Shown here: piece after piece, positions 1-10,033 of the stretch
How positions within the stretch are numbered: position 1 is the first letter of the stretch
How the letters are laid out: each line of letters opens with the position of its first letter
Source of the DNA: an uncultured Microbacteriaceae bacterium
GTDB lineage: Bacteria > Actinomycetota > Actinomycetes > Actinomycetales > Microbacteriaceae
DNA: 64,000 nucleotides
Assembly: GCA_903859205.1 (NCBI GenBank)
Contig: CAIOLM010000013.1
Coordinates: 35,134-99,133 of the forward strand
Direction of reading: 5' to 3'
Made by a program: the position numbers and the translations under genes
The notes under the pieces: generated by a model
The model's input: the letters and a program-made list of their open reading frames with translations, nothing else
Database searches by the model: none
What the model was told of the DNA's origin: nothing

Positions 1-402
1 GCTGACGAACTCATTGCCCTATTGCCCGAGGGCGATCCGCTGTACCTCGATGACGAAACGACCGATGAAGACCTTTATAAGCGAGTGTCTGAGCTCATTC
101 GTGAGTCGATTCTTGAAGGCGTGCACGATGAACTTCCGCACTCACTCGCCGTCACACTCGACGACATGATTGAGCGTGAAGATAAGGACATGTTGGACAT
201 CTATGCCAACGTGTTCGTGGAGCGAGACAGCCAAAAAGGCATCATCATCGGCAACGGGGGAGCGCGCCTCAAAGAAATCGGTGCCACGTCGCGCGCATCC
301 ATCGAAAAGTTGCTTGGCCGGAAGGTTTTTTTGAGCATTCGAGTCAAGGTCGCCAAGGATTGGCAACGCGACCCAAAACTGTTGCAACGGTTGGGCTTCT
401 AG
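1..402 (+). CDS. era: GTPase Era, C-terminal part (5' end outside window)
   Basis: Open from base 1 in frame 1, so the gene begins upstream of the window; 133 residues are visible. This is the C-terminal region of Era, the GTPase that binds the 3' end of 16S rRNA and assists 30S maturation. The KH-domain signature GIIIGNGGARLKEIG is plain, followed by the typical Era tail (LFLxVRVKVxxxWR-like, here VFLSIRVKVAKDWQRD) and LGF at the end. The GTPase domain is not in the window. It lies just upstream of leuA and the recO-uppS-dusB-dgt-dnaG run. Family assignment is secure from the KH domain and tail. Confidence 0.93.
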   Translation, partial: ADELIALLPEGDPLYLDDETTDEDLYKRVSELIRESILEGVHDELPHSLAVTLDDMIEREDKDMLDIYANVFVERDSQKGIIIGNGGARLKEIGATSRASIEKLLGRKVFLSIRVKVAKDWQRDPKLLQRLGF

Positions 403-414
403 GGCCTGCGGTGT

Positions 415-420
415 TAGCCT
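415..420 (+). promoter_or_regulatory. -10 element for the leuA leader (leaderless)
   Basis: TAGCCT lies 6 nt before the GTG at 427, the spacing that would place the transcription start on the leader-peptide start codon. No convincing -35 is seen. Confidence 0.5.
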
Positions 421-426
421 AAAAGC

Positions 427-455
427 GTGTCATTCGGTCTGCTTCTTCTTAGCTG

Positions 456-477
<22 letters not shown>
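427..477 (+). CDS. leuL: Leucine leader peptide upstream of leuA
   Basis: A 16-codon reading frame, GTG to TAG, encoding MSFGLLLLSCRDEAQL, lies between era and leuA. It contains four consecutive Leu codons (CTG CTT CTT CTT, 439-450). Run length, position before leuA and the overlapping hairpin at 456-494 fit a ribosome-sensing leader peptide. Leucine leader elements upstream of leuA are described in Actinobacteria. The -10 placed 6 nt before the GTG suggests the mRNA starts on this codon. What I see is the frame and the hairpin; the regulatory role is inferred from position and composition. Confidence 0.72.
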
Positions 478-2289
<1,812 letters not shown>

Positions 2290-2296
2290 TGAGCGA

Positions 2297-3019
2297 GTGC
2301 CTACCTATCGAGATGAAGCGGTAGTTCTGCGCACCCACAAGCTGGGTGAAGCAGACCGTATCGTCACGATGCTCACCAAGGGTCACGGCAAGGTTCGCGC
2401 GGTTGCCAAAGGAGTGCGCCGCACTGCGTCGAAGTTTGGCTCGCGCCTCGAACCTTTCATGGTTGCGGATGTTCAGCTTTACGAAGGCAAGAGTCTTGAC
2501 ACGGTAAACCAGGCCGAGACTTTGGGTTCGTACGGCTCAGAGATTGTCGCGGACTACCAGCTGTACACCGCGGCGAACGTCATGGTTGAAATCGCCGATC
2601 GGCTTACAGATTCTGAGGCTGCCCCGCAACAGTACTTGCTACTCGTCGGCGGTCTGCGTTCGCTCTCACGCGGTGAGCACCCGGCGACCCTCACGCTCAA
2701 TTCCTACCTCCTCAGAGCACTGTCGATTGCTGGTTGGGCTCCCTCGTTTGACTCATGCGCGAAGTGCGGAACCGTCGGGCTACATGAGCAATTCGTTGTT
2801 CAACTCGGCGGCATGGTCTGCGCCGATTGCGCTCCGACGGGTGCAGCCCGCATTGATGCTGAGACAGTTGGCGTGCTCGACGCACTTGTTCGCGGTGACT
2901 GGGACCGGGCAGAGGCGGCAGATTCCAAGGCATGGAGTCGTGCAGACGGTCTTGTCTCGGCTTACACCCAGTGGCACTTGGAACGAGGATTGAAGTCTTT
3001 GGAGCACGTAGCGCGATGA
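2297..3019 (+). CDS. recO: DNA repair protein RecO
   Basis: RecO works with RecF and RecR to load RecA onto SSB-coated single-stranded DNA. 240 residues from GTG 2297. The N-terminal OB-fold shows the family start [20 protein letters not shown], and [16 protein letters not shown] follows. Two Cys pairs, CAKC and CADC (about residues 150-175), form the zinc site seen in many RecO proteins. I chose GTG 2297 because it gives the usual [12 protein letters not shown] start and lies 7 nt after the leuA stop; an upstream in-frame start would sit inside leuA. The stop overlaps the uppS start (ATGA), so the two are co-transcribed. Confidence 0.93.
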   Translation: MPTYRDEAVVLRTHKLGEADRIVTMLTKGHGKVRAVAKGVRRTASKFGSRLEPFMVADVQLYEGKSLDTVNQAETLGSYGSEIVADYQLYTAANVMVEIADRLTDSEAAPQQYLLLVGGLRSLSRGEHPATLTLNSYLLRALSIAGWAPSFDSCAKCGTVGLHEQFVVQLGGMVCADCAPTGAARIDAETVGVLDALVRGDWDRAEAADSKAWSRADGLVSAYTQWHLERGLKSLEHVAR

Positions 3020-3816
3020 GCAAGCCTTTTACGCACAAGGATGCCGTGGAGTTCCGCCCCCTCGACTGGACTGGCGTCTATCCGCCAAAGCTGCCGGTCG
3101 GTTCGGTACCGAAGCATGTCGCCATTGTGATGGACGGCAATGGGCGGTGGGCCAACGCGCGCGGGCTCACCCGCGTCGAGGGCCACAAGGCCGGTGAGGC
3201 TGCGCTTCTCGATGTCGTCGCAGGTGCAATCCAGATGGGCATCACGCATCTTTCTGTTTACGCTTTCTCCACTGAGAACTGGAAACGCTCGCCCGATGAA
3301 GTGCGTTTTCTGATGGGCTTCAACAGGGATGTTCTGCACCGCCGTCGCGATCAACTGAACGAATGGGGCGTTCGTGTTCGTTGGGCGGGTCGCAAACCCA
3401 AACTCTGGAAATCGGTCATTGAGGAGCTCCAGTTCGCCGAGGAACTAACCAAGAGAAACTCAACTCTGACCCTCACCATGTGTGTGAATTATGGCGGCCG
3501 GGTCGAAATCGCTGATGCGGTTTCTGCCATCGCCGCTGAGGTGGCAGAAGGCAAACTCGCTCCCGGCAAGATCACCGAGAAGACGCTTGCGAAGCATATG
3601 TACCAACCCGAGATGCCGGATGTCGACTTGTTCGTTCGCTCGAGCGGTGAGCAGCGCACCAGCAATTTCTTGCTCTGGCAGGCCGCCTACGCGGAGATGG
3701 TATTTCTTGATCGGCTCTGGCCCGATTTCACTCGCGAAGACCTGTGGCAGGCGGTCGAGGCCTACGTCGGACGTGATCGCCGCTTCGGTGGCGCCGTGGA
3801 CTCCCCAACCAACTAG
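3016..3816 (+). CDS. uppS: Isoprenyl transferase (undecaprenyl/polyprenyl diphosphate synthase family)
   Basis: A cis-prenyltransferase that makes the polyprenyl diphosphate carrier used for peptidoglycan and other wall polymers. 266 residues. The hallmark MDGNGRWA (catalytic Asp and phosphate binding) is near residue 40, with [14 protein letters not shown] and the C-terminal [19 protein letters not shown] box, a variant of the usual DLxIRTSGExRxSNFLxWQ. The ATG overlaps the recO stop by 4 nt, which fixes the start. Actinobacteria often have two such enzymes making different chain lengths, so the exact product (C15 or C50/C55) cannot be decided here. Confidence 0.92.
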   Translation: MSKPFTHKDAVEFRPLDWTGVYPPKLPVGSVPKHVAIVMDGNGRWANARGLTRVEGHKAGEAALLDVVAGAIQMGITHLSVYAFSTENWKRSPDEVRFLMGFNRDVLHRRRDQLNEWGVRVRWAGRKPKLWKSVIEELQFAEELTKRNSTLTLTMCVNYGGRVEIADAVSAIAAEVAEGKLAPGKITEKTLAKHMYQPEMPDVDLFVRSSGEQRTSNFLLWQAAYAEMVFLDRLWPDFTREDLWQAVEAYVGRDRRFGGAVDSPTN

Positions 3817-3875
3817 TTCCAACGCCCAAGCGTGGGATACTAAAGGCTACGAAACGTGAGTGAAGCGAGTTGACG

Positions 3876-5048
3876 ATGGTGAGTAGTCCTGCGATTGCAG
3901 GCGGATTGGCAATTGGGCCCATCACCGTCGATGTTCCGGTCGTACTTGCTCCCATGGCGGGTATCACGAACACCGCCTTTCGTCGCCTCTGCCGCGAATA
4001 TGGGGCTGGCCTTTACGTCTCGGAGATGATCACGTCACGAGCCCTTGTCGAGCGCACGCCAGCCTCAATGCGCCTGATTAAGCACCACGAGAGCGAGACG
4101 ACTCGCTCGATTCAGCTGTACGGGGTCGACCCGAAAACGGTGGGCGACGCGGCTCGTATGCTGGCGGCCGAAGGCCTGGCCGACCACATCGATCTCAATT
4201 TCGGATGCCCGGTCCCCAAGGTCACGCGAAAAGGTGGCGGTGCCGCTTTGCCCTGGAAGACCGACCTTTTTCGAGACATCATCGAATCTGCCGTTGCAGG
4301 CGCAGGCGACCTGCCGTTGACCATCAAAATGCGTAAGGGAATCGATTCCGACCACCTCACATTCATTGAGGCGGGCAAAATAGCCCAGGGCGCCGGTGTC
4401 GCATCGATTGCCCTGCATGCTCGCACAGCCAGCGAGTACTACAGCGGCCAAGCCGACTGGAACGCCATTGGCGAGTTGAAGTCGGTCATTACTGATGTTC
4501 CGGTTCTCGGCAACGGCGATATTTGGTCGGGCGAAGACGCCATTCGCATGATGGAGCAGACAGATTGCGACGGTGTTGTTGTTGGTCGCGGGTGTCTGGG
4601 GCGACCTTGGCTGTTTGCTGACCTCACAGCTGCCTTCAAGCACCGCGCAGGGTTGCAGACCGAGAGCTCGTTGGTTCAACCTGACCTTGGCTTTGTGGCC
4701 CAGGCTATTCGCCGTCACGCCGAACTTCTCGTTGAATTCTTTGACAGTGAAGAGCGAGCCTGTCGCGATGTGCGCAAACACATGGCTTGGTATCTCAAGG
4801 GCTACTCGGTCGGCGGCGACCTGCGCTCCCGAATGGCCCTTGTCACTAGCCTCCAACACCTCGATGACCTGCTTGGCGAGCTCGATTGGAGTGCTCCCTA
4901 TCCCGGGCTTGCCGCCGAGGGGCAGCGCGGTCGCGCCGGAACGCCAAAAAAGACTGCTCTGCCCGACCGCTGGCTCGAGTCGCGCACACTCGGCGATGCC
5001 GATCGCGCCACCGTCGCCGAGGCTGAAATCGATGCGAGCGGGGGATAG
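3876..5048 (+). CDS. dusB: tRNA dihydrouridine synthase DusB
   Basis: An FMN-dependent enzyme reducing uridine to dihydrouridine in the tRNA D-loop. 390 residues. Visible motifs: LAPMAGITNTAFRRLCR at the N-terminus, the catalytic-Cys region DLNFGCPVPKVTRKGGGAALP, the HARTASEYYSGQADW substrate segment, and phosphate-binding VLGNGDIWS and GVVVGRGCLGRPWLF. ATG 3876 is taken over the TTG 6 nt upstream. A GATACT at 3836 may be the -10, giving a short leader. The stop is immediately followed by the dgt start with no spacer, so dusB-dgt-dnaG read as one operon. Confidence 0.94.
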   Translation: MVSSPAIAGGLAIGPITVDVPVVLAPMAGITNTAFRRLCREYGAGLYVSEMITSRALVERTPASMRLIKHHESETTRSIQLYGVDPKTVGDAARMLAAEGLADHIDLNFGCPVPKVTRKGGGAALPWKTDLFRDIIESAVAGAGDLPLTIKMRKGIDSDHLTFIEAGKIAQGAGVASIALHARTASEYYSGQADWNAIGELKSVITDVPVLGNGDIWSGEDAIRMMEQTDCDGVVVGRGCLGRPWLFADLTAAFKHRAGLQTESSLVQPDLGFVAQAIRRHAELLVEFFDSEERACRDVRKHMAWYLKGYSVGGDLRSRMALVTSLQHLDDLLGELDWSAPYPGLAAEGQRGRAGTPKKTALPDRWLESRTLGDADRATVAEAEIDASGG

Positions 5049-6308
5049 GTGAACGAGTCATTCATTCCCTCGGGGTACACCGAGGTTGACACTGCCCGCA
5101 TGTGTGGCGAAGAGCACTCCTCCCGTCGCGGTCAATTTGCTCGCGACCGTGCCCGTCTTCTTCACTCCAGTGCCCTGCGTCGCCTCGCCGCTAAGACCCA
5201 GGTGCTCAGCCCCACTGCCGGGCTCGACTTCGCACGCAATCGCCTCACGCATTCCCTTGAGGTGGCCCAGGTCGGTCGCGAGCTCGCCGCATCACTCGGA
5301 CTTGACCCAGACGTCGTCGACACCGCCTGCTTGGCGCACGACATCGGGCATCCACCCTTTGGGCACAACGGTGAAAAGGCCCTCTCGGAGTGGTCGCAAG
5401 ACATCGGTGGCTTTGAGGGTAACGCTCAGACGCTGCGCCTGCTCACGCGGCTCGAGGCCAAGGTCTTTGGCTCACGTGGGATGTCCTTCGGACTGAACTT
5501 GACCCGCGCCAGTCTCGACGCGAGCACCAAGTACCCGTGGCCTATCCAACAGGCCGTTATCGATCCCACCGGACGCGCCAAGTTCGGTTTCTATGCAGAC
5601 GACGTTCACGTCTTCGAATGGATGCGCGCAGACGCACCAGACCGAGTGCGCTGTATTGAGGCGCAGGTCATGGACCTTTCCGATGACATTGCCTATTCGG
5701 TGCACGACTTCGAAGATGCAATCGTGAATGGCTACATTGATGCTGCCGAGCTCGGCGCGCGCGTCGATCACGACGCATTGGTCGACCAAATGTTTGAGTG
5801 GATCGGCGGTGAGCACTCTCATGACGAGCTCGTCGCGGCATTCGATCGACTCGACACTCTGGATGTGTGGGTTGACGAGTGGGACGGCTCGCGCATGGCT
5901 CAGGCCAAGCTGAAGAATCTGACGTCGAAGCTGATCGGGCGGTTCGCCCACGCGGCCACGCATGCGACTCGCGCCGCCCATCCCCAAGGCTCTCTGGCGC
6001 GCTTCGGCGCTTCTGTCGTGGTGCCACGAGAGGTTCAGGCGGAAATCGCTGTTCTTAAGGGCATTGTGGCCGCGTTCGTGATGAAGATCAACTCACGACA
6101 GCCGGTCTATACCCACCAGCGCGAGGTCCTCACCGAACTCGCAGACAAACTCTGGTCGATGGGCCCAGCCGGACTAGATCGGGCATTTGCCGACGACTGG
6201 ACGAGCGCGGCAGATGATGCCGCCCGCAAGCGAGTTGTTGTCGATCAGATTGCTAGCCTCACCGATCAGTCTGCTTTCGCATGGCACGAGCGAATCGTAG
6301 GTGCGTAG
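5049..6308 (+). CDS. dgt: Deoxyguanosinetriphosphate triphosphohydrolase-like protein
   Basis: An HD-domain hydrolase that removes triphosphate from dNTPs, helping control nucleotide pools. 419 residues. Metal-binding HD residues are seen in RLTHSLEVAQVGRE (His) and ACLAHDIGHPPFGHNGE (His-Asp), with MDLSDDIAYSVHDFEDAI downstream. GTG 5049 directly follows the dusB TAG. The gene stops inside the dnaG start (TAGTG), a position seen in many actinobacteria. The dGTP specificity is inferred from the family only. Confidence 0.92.
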   Translation: MNESFIPSGYTEVDTARMCGEEHSSRRGQFARDRARLLHSSALRRLAAKTQVLSPTAGLDFARNRLTHSLEVAQVGRELAASLGLDPDVVDTACLAHDIGHPPFGHNGEKALSEWSQDIGGFEGNAQTLRLLTRLEAKVFGSRGMSFGLNLTRASLDASTKYPWPIQQAVIDPTGRAKFGFYADDVHVFEWMRADAPDRVRCIEAQVMDLSDDIAYSVHDFEDAIVNGYIDAAELGARVDHDALVDQMFEWIGGEHSHDELVAAFDRLDTLDVWVDEWDGSRMAQAKLKNLTSKLIGRFAHAATHATRAAHPQGSLARFGASVVVPREVQAEIAVLKGIVAAFVMKINSRQPVYTHQREVLTELADKLWSMGPAGLDRAFADDWTSAADDAARKRVVVDQIASLTDQSAFAWHERIVGA

Positions 6309-8203
6309 TGGCCGGCAAGATTCGTGCTTCAGACATCGACGAGGTCAAGGCCCGCGTCAACATCGCTGACATCGTGGGTGAGCACGTCTCGCTGAAGAAC
6401 GCGGGCGTCGGTTCGCTCAAGGGATTGTGTCCGTTCCACGATGAGCGGAGTCCAAGCTTTCACGTCAAGACAACGTCTGGCTTTTATCACTGCTTCGGCT
6501 GCGGCGAGAGCGGCGACGTTTACAGCTTCATGCAAAAGATGGACCACGTTACGTTCACCGAGGCCGTCGAACGCCTGGCGCAGCGCATCGGTTTTCAGCT
6601 GACGTATGAAGAAGGATCAGGCAAGCCAAGCGAGGGCGGCAACCGCGCACGATTGCTTGCAGCAAACGCAGCCGCCGAGAAATTCTTCATTCAACAGCTG
6701 GCCAGCACGGGTGCTGCTGAGGGGCGCAAGTTCTTGGGCGAACGCGGCTTCGACCGGGCGGCTGCTGAACAATTTGGAATCGGCTTTGCCCCGAAGTCGT
6801 GGAGCGAGCTGCGCGACCATTTGAAAAAGCTCGGCTTCACCGACGACGAGCAGCTTGCAGCCGGCCTTCTCTCTCAAGGCGACAAGGGTCCGTACGACCG
6901 GTTCCGCGGCCGACTGGTGTGGCCCATTCGCGATGTAACGGGTCAAACGATTGGTTTCGGGGCACGCAAGCTTTTCGACGACGATAAGGGCCCGAAGTAC
7001 CTCAACACCCCTGAGACGCCGGTCTATCACAAGGCTCAGGTCTTGTACGGTCTCGATTTGGCCAAACGCGATATCGGTAAAACACGACGAGTCGTTGTTG
7101 TCGAGGGGTACACCGATGTCATGGCCGCCCATCTTTCGGGCGTCACGACAGCGGTTGCGACTTGCGGAACTGCCTTTGGAGTCGATCACATCAAGCTCAT
7201 TCGGCGCGTGATGGGTGATGACTCTGGGTTGGGCGAGGTCATCTTCACCTTCGACCCCGATGCGGCTGGTCAGAAAGCCGCGATGCGTGCTTTTGGTGAG
7301 CAGGCGCGGTTCTCGGCCCAGACATTTGTCGCAGTCGCGCCCGAGGGGCTCGATCCGTGCGATTTACGATTGCACCGCGGCGAGCAAGCTGTGCGCGACC
7401 TGATTGAATCCAAGGTGCCGATGTTCGAATTTGTCATTCGAACGGTGCTCAAGAACTACAACCTAGACACGGTGGAGGGTCGCGTGGCTGCCTTGCGCGA
7501 GGCCGCTCCAATCATTGCCGACATTCGTGACTCCGCACTTAAGCCTGGTTATACACGTGAACTGGCTCGCCTCACCGGGGTCGACATGGCTGAGGCTCAA
7601 TCGGCCGTCTCGCGGGCATCCAAGCAATCTTCGGTCTCGAGCGCAGCAGCACAGAATTCTTCGAACGGTCCCGCCGCTGGTGCGGGTGAGTCGACAGAGC
7701 CCGCGACCATCACGGGAAACACGTTCGCCATCGTGACCATGGAGGAGATTGCCCGCGACCCTGCGATTCGACTCGAGCGCGATGCCCTGATGGCAATCCT
7801 GCAACACCCCACGCTTATTCCTGACCCTCAAATGGATGACGCGTGCAACGCGGTTCTTTCACAACCCGCGCTTGACACCATTCGCGCAGCAATCGGGGCA
7901 AATCGATCAACGCGCAATGGCCCCACCTGGCTACAGGAGGTTCTTGGGGATGTACCAGAGGCCCTGACGCCGCTGGTTACCCAGCTCGCGGTTGCACCGC
8001 TTCCCGAGCCGGAGGAGGAGCGCATTCCCGCATACGTTCAGGGCATTGTCTCGAGTCTCGTCGAGAAGGATTTGGTGCGACGCAAGAGCGATCTGGTGTC
8101 GCGCCTCCAGCGCTTGGGCGGGGAGTCCTCAGACGAATCTCGGGCTATCTCGCAGGAGCTTCTGGCTCTCGAGAACAAGCGCCGCGACGTTCGCGGGTAC
8201 TAA
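6308..8203 (+). CDS. dnaG: DNA primase
   Basis: Synthesises RNA primers at the replication fork for DnaB-loaded strands. 631 residues from GTG 6308, which shares its G with the dgt stop. The N-terminal zinc-binding domain is visible (CPFHDERSPSFHV then CFGCGESGD). The TOPRIM domain shows VVVEGYTDVMAAH with the catalytic Glu, then FTFDPDAAGQKAA with its Asp. The C-terminal helicase-binding part ends in LLALENKRRDVRGY. It is the last gene of the era-to-dnaG run. Confidence 0.96.
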   Translation: MAGKIRASDIDEVKARVNIADIVGEHVSLKNAGVGSLKGLCPFHDERSPSFHVKTTSGFYHCFGCGESGDVYSFMQKMDHVTFTEAVERLAQRIGFQLTYEEGSGKPSEGGNRARLLAANAAAEKFFIQQLASTGAAEGRKFLGERGFDRAAAEQFGIGFAPKSWSELRDHLKKLGFTDDEQLAAGLLSQGDKGPYDRFRGRLVWPIRDVTGQTIGFGARKLFDDDKGPKYLNTPETPVYHKAQVLYGLDLAKRDIGKTRRVVVVEGYTDVMAAHLSGVTTAVATCGTAFGVDHIKLIRRVMGDDSGLGEVIFTFDPDAAGQKAAMRAFGEQARFSAQTFVAVAPEGLDPCDLRLHRGEQAVRDLIESKVPMFEFVIRTVLKNYNLDTVEGRVAALREAAPIIADIRDSALKPGYTRELARLTGVDMAEAQSAVSRASKQSSVSSAAAQNSSNGPAAGAGESTEPATITGNTFAIVTMEEIARDPAIRLERDALMAILQHPTLIPDPQMDDACNAVLSQPALDTIRAAIGANRSTRNGPTWLQEVLGDVPEALTPLVTQLAVAPLPEPEEERIPAYVQGIVSSLVEKDLVRRKSDLVSRLQRLGGESSDESRAISQELLALENKRRDVRGY

Positions 8204-8267
8204 TCGAGTTCTCGCTCGCGTCCCGATCCACTTCTGCCATTGTCGTTTTGCGCTCCCGCGCTGGTGC

Positions 8268-8273
8268 TAAAGT
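8268..8273 (+). promoter_or_regulatory. Probable -10 for tRNA-Asn
   Basis: TAAAGT 20 nt before the mature tRNA 5' end. TTGTCG (8240) lies 22 nt upstream of it, too far for an ordinary -35, so only the -10 is proposed. Confidence 0.35.
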
Positions 8274-8293
8274 AGAAGACGCGCAAGCGCCAT

Positions 8294-8366
8294 TCCTCGA
8301 TAGCTCAATTGGCAGAGCAGCCGGCTGTTAACCGGCAGGTTGTTGGTTCGAGTCCAACTCGGGGAG
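8294..8366 (+). tRNA. tRNA-Asn (GTT)
   Basis: Full cloverleaf: acceptor TCCTCGA with TCGGGGA, D-stem GCTC, anticodon stem GCCGG/CCGGC around loop CTGTTAA (anticodon GTT), T-stem GTTGG/CCAAC with loop TTCGAGT, discriminator G. The 3' CCA is not encoded. Convergent with def. Confidence 0.95.
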
Positions 8367-8384
8367 CAAGTTATAACGATGTGA

Positions 8385-8948
8385 TTACCCGTCGAGGTCA
8401 TCGACGCCAGGCATCCATGACAGCCCCGGCTTGCCCCAGCCATTCGTCTTTCTCGCTTTTTCAGCTTGCTTGGCCTCGGCGTGCGCCAAGCGGTCGACGT
8501 AAAGCAAGCCATTGAGATGGTCGAACTCGTGCTGCATGATGCGAGCAAACCATCCTTCACACTCGATTTCAAACGCGGCACCGTTCTCGTCGTGGGCTCG
8601 AAGGATCGCCTTGTCGGCTCGAATGAGCGGGAATCTCTCGCCTGGAAAAGACAGGCAACCTTCGTCATCTGCCTCGGTGGGTTCACTCACCGGAGTGGGG
8701 GAGATGAACAGTTCGGGGTTCACGGCAACGCCGCGTCGGGCGGTGCCATCGTCGGCTGGATAGTCATAAACGAAGACACGAAGCGGCACGCCAATTTGAG
8801 GGGCGGCAAGGCCAACGCCGGGAGCCTCATCCATCGTTTCGTACATGTCGGCTATGAGTTTTCTCAGCTCAGCGTCGAACGAGGTGACGGGCGTGGCTGG
8901 TGAGTGCAAAACTGGGTCGCCGGAGATGACGATAGGGCGTACGGTCAT
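8385..8948 (-). CDS. def: Peptide deformylase
   Basis: A metalloenzyme removing the formyl group from the initiator Met of nascent proteins. 187 residues with all three signature motifs: GVGLAAPQIG (motif 1), EGCLSFPGE (motif 2, metal Cys) and QHEFDHLNG (motif 3, HExxH-type with both His ligands). Start ATG 8948 has a TAGGCT -10 six nt upstream, predicting a leaderless mRNA. It is divergent from the transporter at 9010 and convergent with tRNA-Asn. In function it pairs with methionine aminopeptidase (map), found further along the window. Confidence 0.96.
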   Translation of the reverse strand: MTVRPIVISGDPVLHSPATPVTSFDAELRKLIADMYETMDEAPGVGLAAPQIGVPLRVFVYDYPADDGTARRGVAVNPELFISPTPVSEPTEADDEGCLSFPGERFPLIRADKAILRAHDENGAAFEIECEGWFARIMQHEFDHLNGLLYVDRLAHAEAKQAEKARKTNGWGKPGLSWMPGVDDLDG

Positions 8949-8954
8949 GCTTTA

Positions 8955-8960
8955 AGCCTA
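8955..8960 (-). promoter_or_regulatory. -10 element of def (leaderless)
   Basis: TAGGCT on the minus strand, 6 nt before ATG 8948. Confidence 0.5.
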
Positions 8961-8996
8961 CGGCGTGGGTAACTGTGCATCGTTCGTATGTGCGGA

Positions 8997-9002
8997 TAGA
9001 GT
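8997..9002 (+). promoter_or_regulatory. -10 element of the DMT transporter gene (leaderless)
   Basis: TAGAGT 7 nt before ATG 9010; it supports this start over the in-frame upstream start at 8965. Confidence 0.5.
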
Positions 9003-9009
9003 CGAAAGC

Positions 9010-9969
9010 ATGCTGACTGCCGGGGTCCTCGCTGCCGCTACGGTTCAATTCGATCCGTCGCAGTTGATTGGTATCCCGTTCGCACTCGTTGGCGCGGTAT
9101 TCATGTCCGTTGGGGCGCAGCTGCAGCACTCTGGTGTGGGCAAGGTTGACAGTGACACCCAGTCCGACGGAAAGTCGGCTCTCAATGTCAAACAGCTGTT
9201 TGCGCTGCTCTCAAGGCCCTCCTGGCTATTCGGCACCGTCATGCTTGGTTTGGCCGTGGTCTTCCAGCTTGTGAGCCTCGGCTATTCGCCGATTATCGTG
9301 GTGCAGCCTATTGGCGCTGTTGCCCTCGTGTTGACTGCCATCATCAACTCGCGCGTGAGCAAGGTCAAGCTCAACCGGGCCAGCATCATTGCGATCAGTA
9401 TGTGTGTTGGCGGTATCGCGCTCTTCGTCACTGTCGCAGCCTTTACCGCAGTTAACGCGCCCGTTCTGCCTGAAGACCTTGTGCAAATCTTGATCATCCT
9501 CGGTTTCATCATGCTGATTTTTGCGGTCTTGCACATGATTCTGCGTCACCGTCCGAGTGCGCTCTTCTACATTCTTGGTGCAGGTGTTCTGTACGGGTTT
9601 GTGGCTACGCTCGCCAAGGTGGTTGAGGCTCGGCTCTTCTCTAATCACATGGACGCACTGCTCTGGATGGCATTGGCTGCGCTGCTAATCGCCGCGGTCA
9701 TCGGTGGGCTTTTTGTGCAGAATGCCTATTCTTCCGGTCCGCCAGACTTGGTCATCGCTGGTCTCACGGTCATCGATCCTCTCGTGGCTGTCTGCATCGG
9801 TATCGTCATCCTGGACGAGGCTCAGAACGCTCCAGGCTGGGCCATTTTCGTCTACATTCTGGCCGGTGCTATCGCCGTTGCTGGCGTTTTCCTCATGGCT
9901 CGCGTGCACCCGCAGTCGACAGGGGAAACAGGGGAAGTTCCTCGTTTGTCGAACCCTGTTATCAAGTAG
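9010..9969 (+). CDS. DMT-family transporter, NIPA-like (possible magnesium transporter)
   Basis: An integral membrane protein of 319 residues with roughly nine hydrophobic segments, for example IGIPFALVGAVFMSVGAQLQ, SIIAISMCVGGIALFVTVAA and IFVYILAGAIAVAGVFLMA. It resembles the drug/metabolite transporter superfamily, in particular NIPA-like proteins proposed to carry Mg2+. The substrate cannot be read from the sequence. ATG 9010 is chosen because a TAGAGT -10 lies 7 nt upstream and the residues before it are not membrane-protein-like. Divergent from def; followed 64 nt later by a glycosyltransferase with its own ribosome site. Confidence 0.8.
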   Translation: MLTAGVLAAATVQFDPSQLIGIPFALVGAVFMSVGAQLQHSGVGKVDSDTQSDGKSALNVKQLFALLSRPSWLFGTVMLGLAVVFQLVSLGYSPIIVVQPIGAVALVLTAIINSRVSKVKLNRASIIAISMCVGGIALFVTVAAFTAVNAPVLPEDLVQILIILGFIMLIFAVLHMILRHRPSALFYILGAGVLYGFVATLAKVVEARLFSNHMDALLWMALAALLIAAVIGGLFVQNAYSSGPPDLVIAGLTVIDPLVAVCIGIVILDEAQNAPGWAIFVYILAGAIAVAGVFLMARVHPQSTGETGEVPRLSNPVIK

Positions 9970-9989
9970 CGCACGCGTAAACTATCTCT

Positions 9990-10001
9990 AGCGATATCGC
10001 T
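9990..10001. promoter_or_regulatory. 12-bp palindrome near the glycosyltransferase transcription start
   Basis: AGCGATATCGCT is perfectly self-complementary and sits about 7 nt after a TAAACT -10 candidate (9978-9983), that is at the expected start of transcription. It could be an operator; no regulator is identified. Confidence 0.3.
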
Positions 10002-10033
10002 TCGCCCTCGCGCGGTGACCTAAAGGATTCTCT

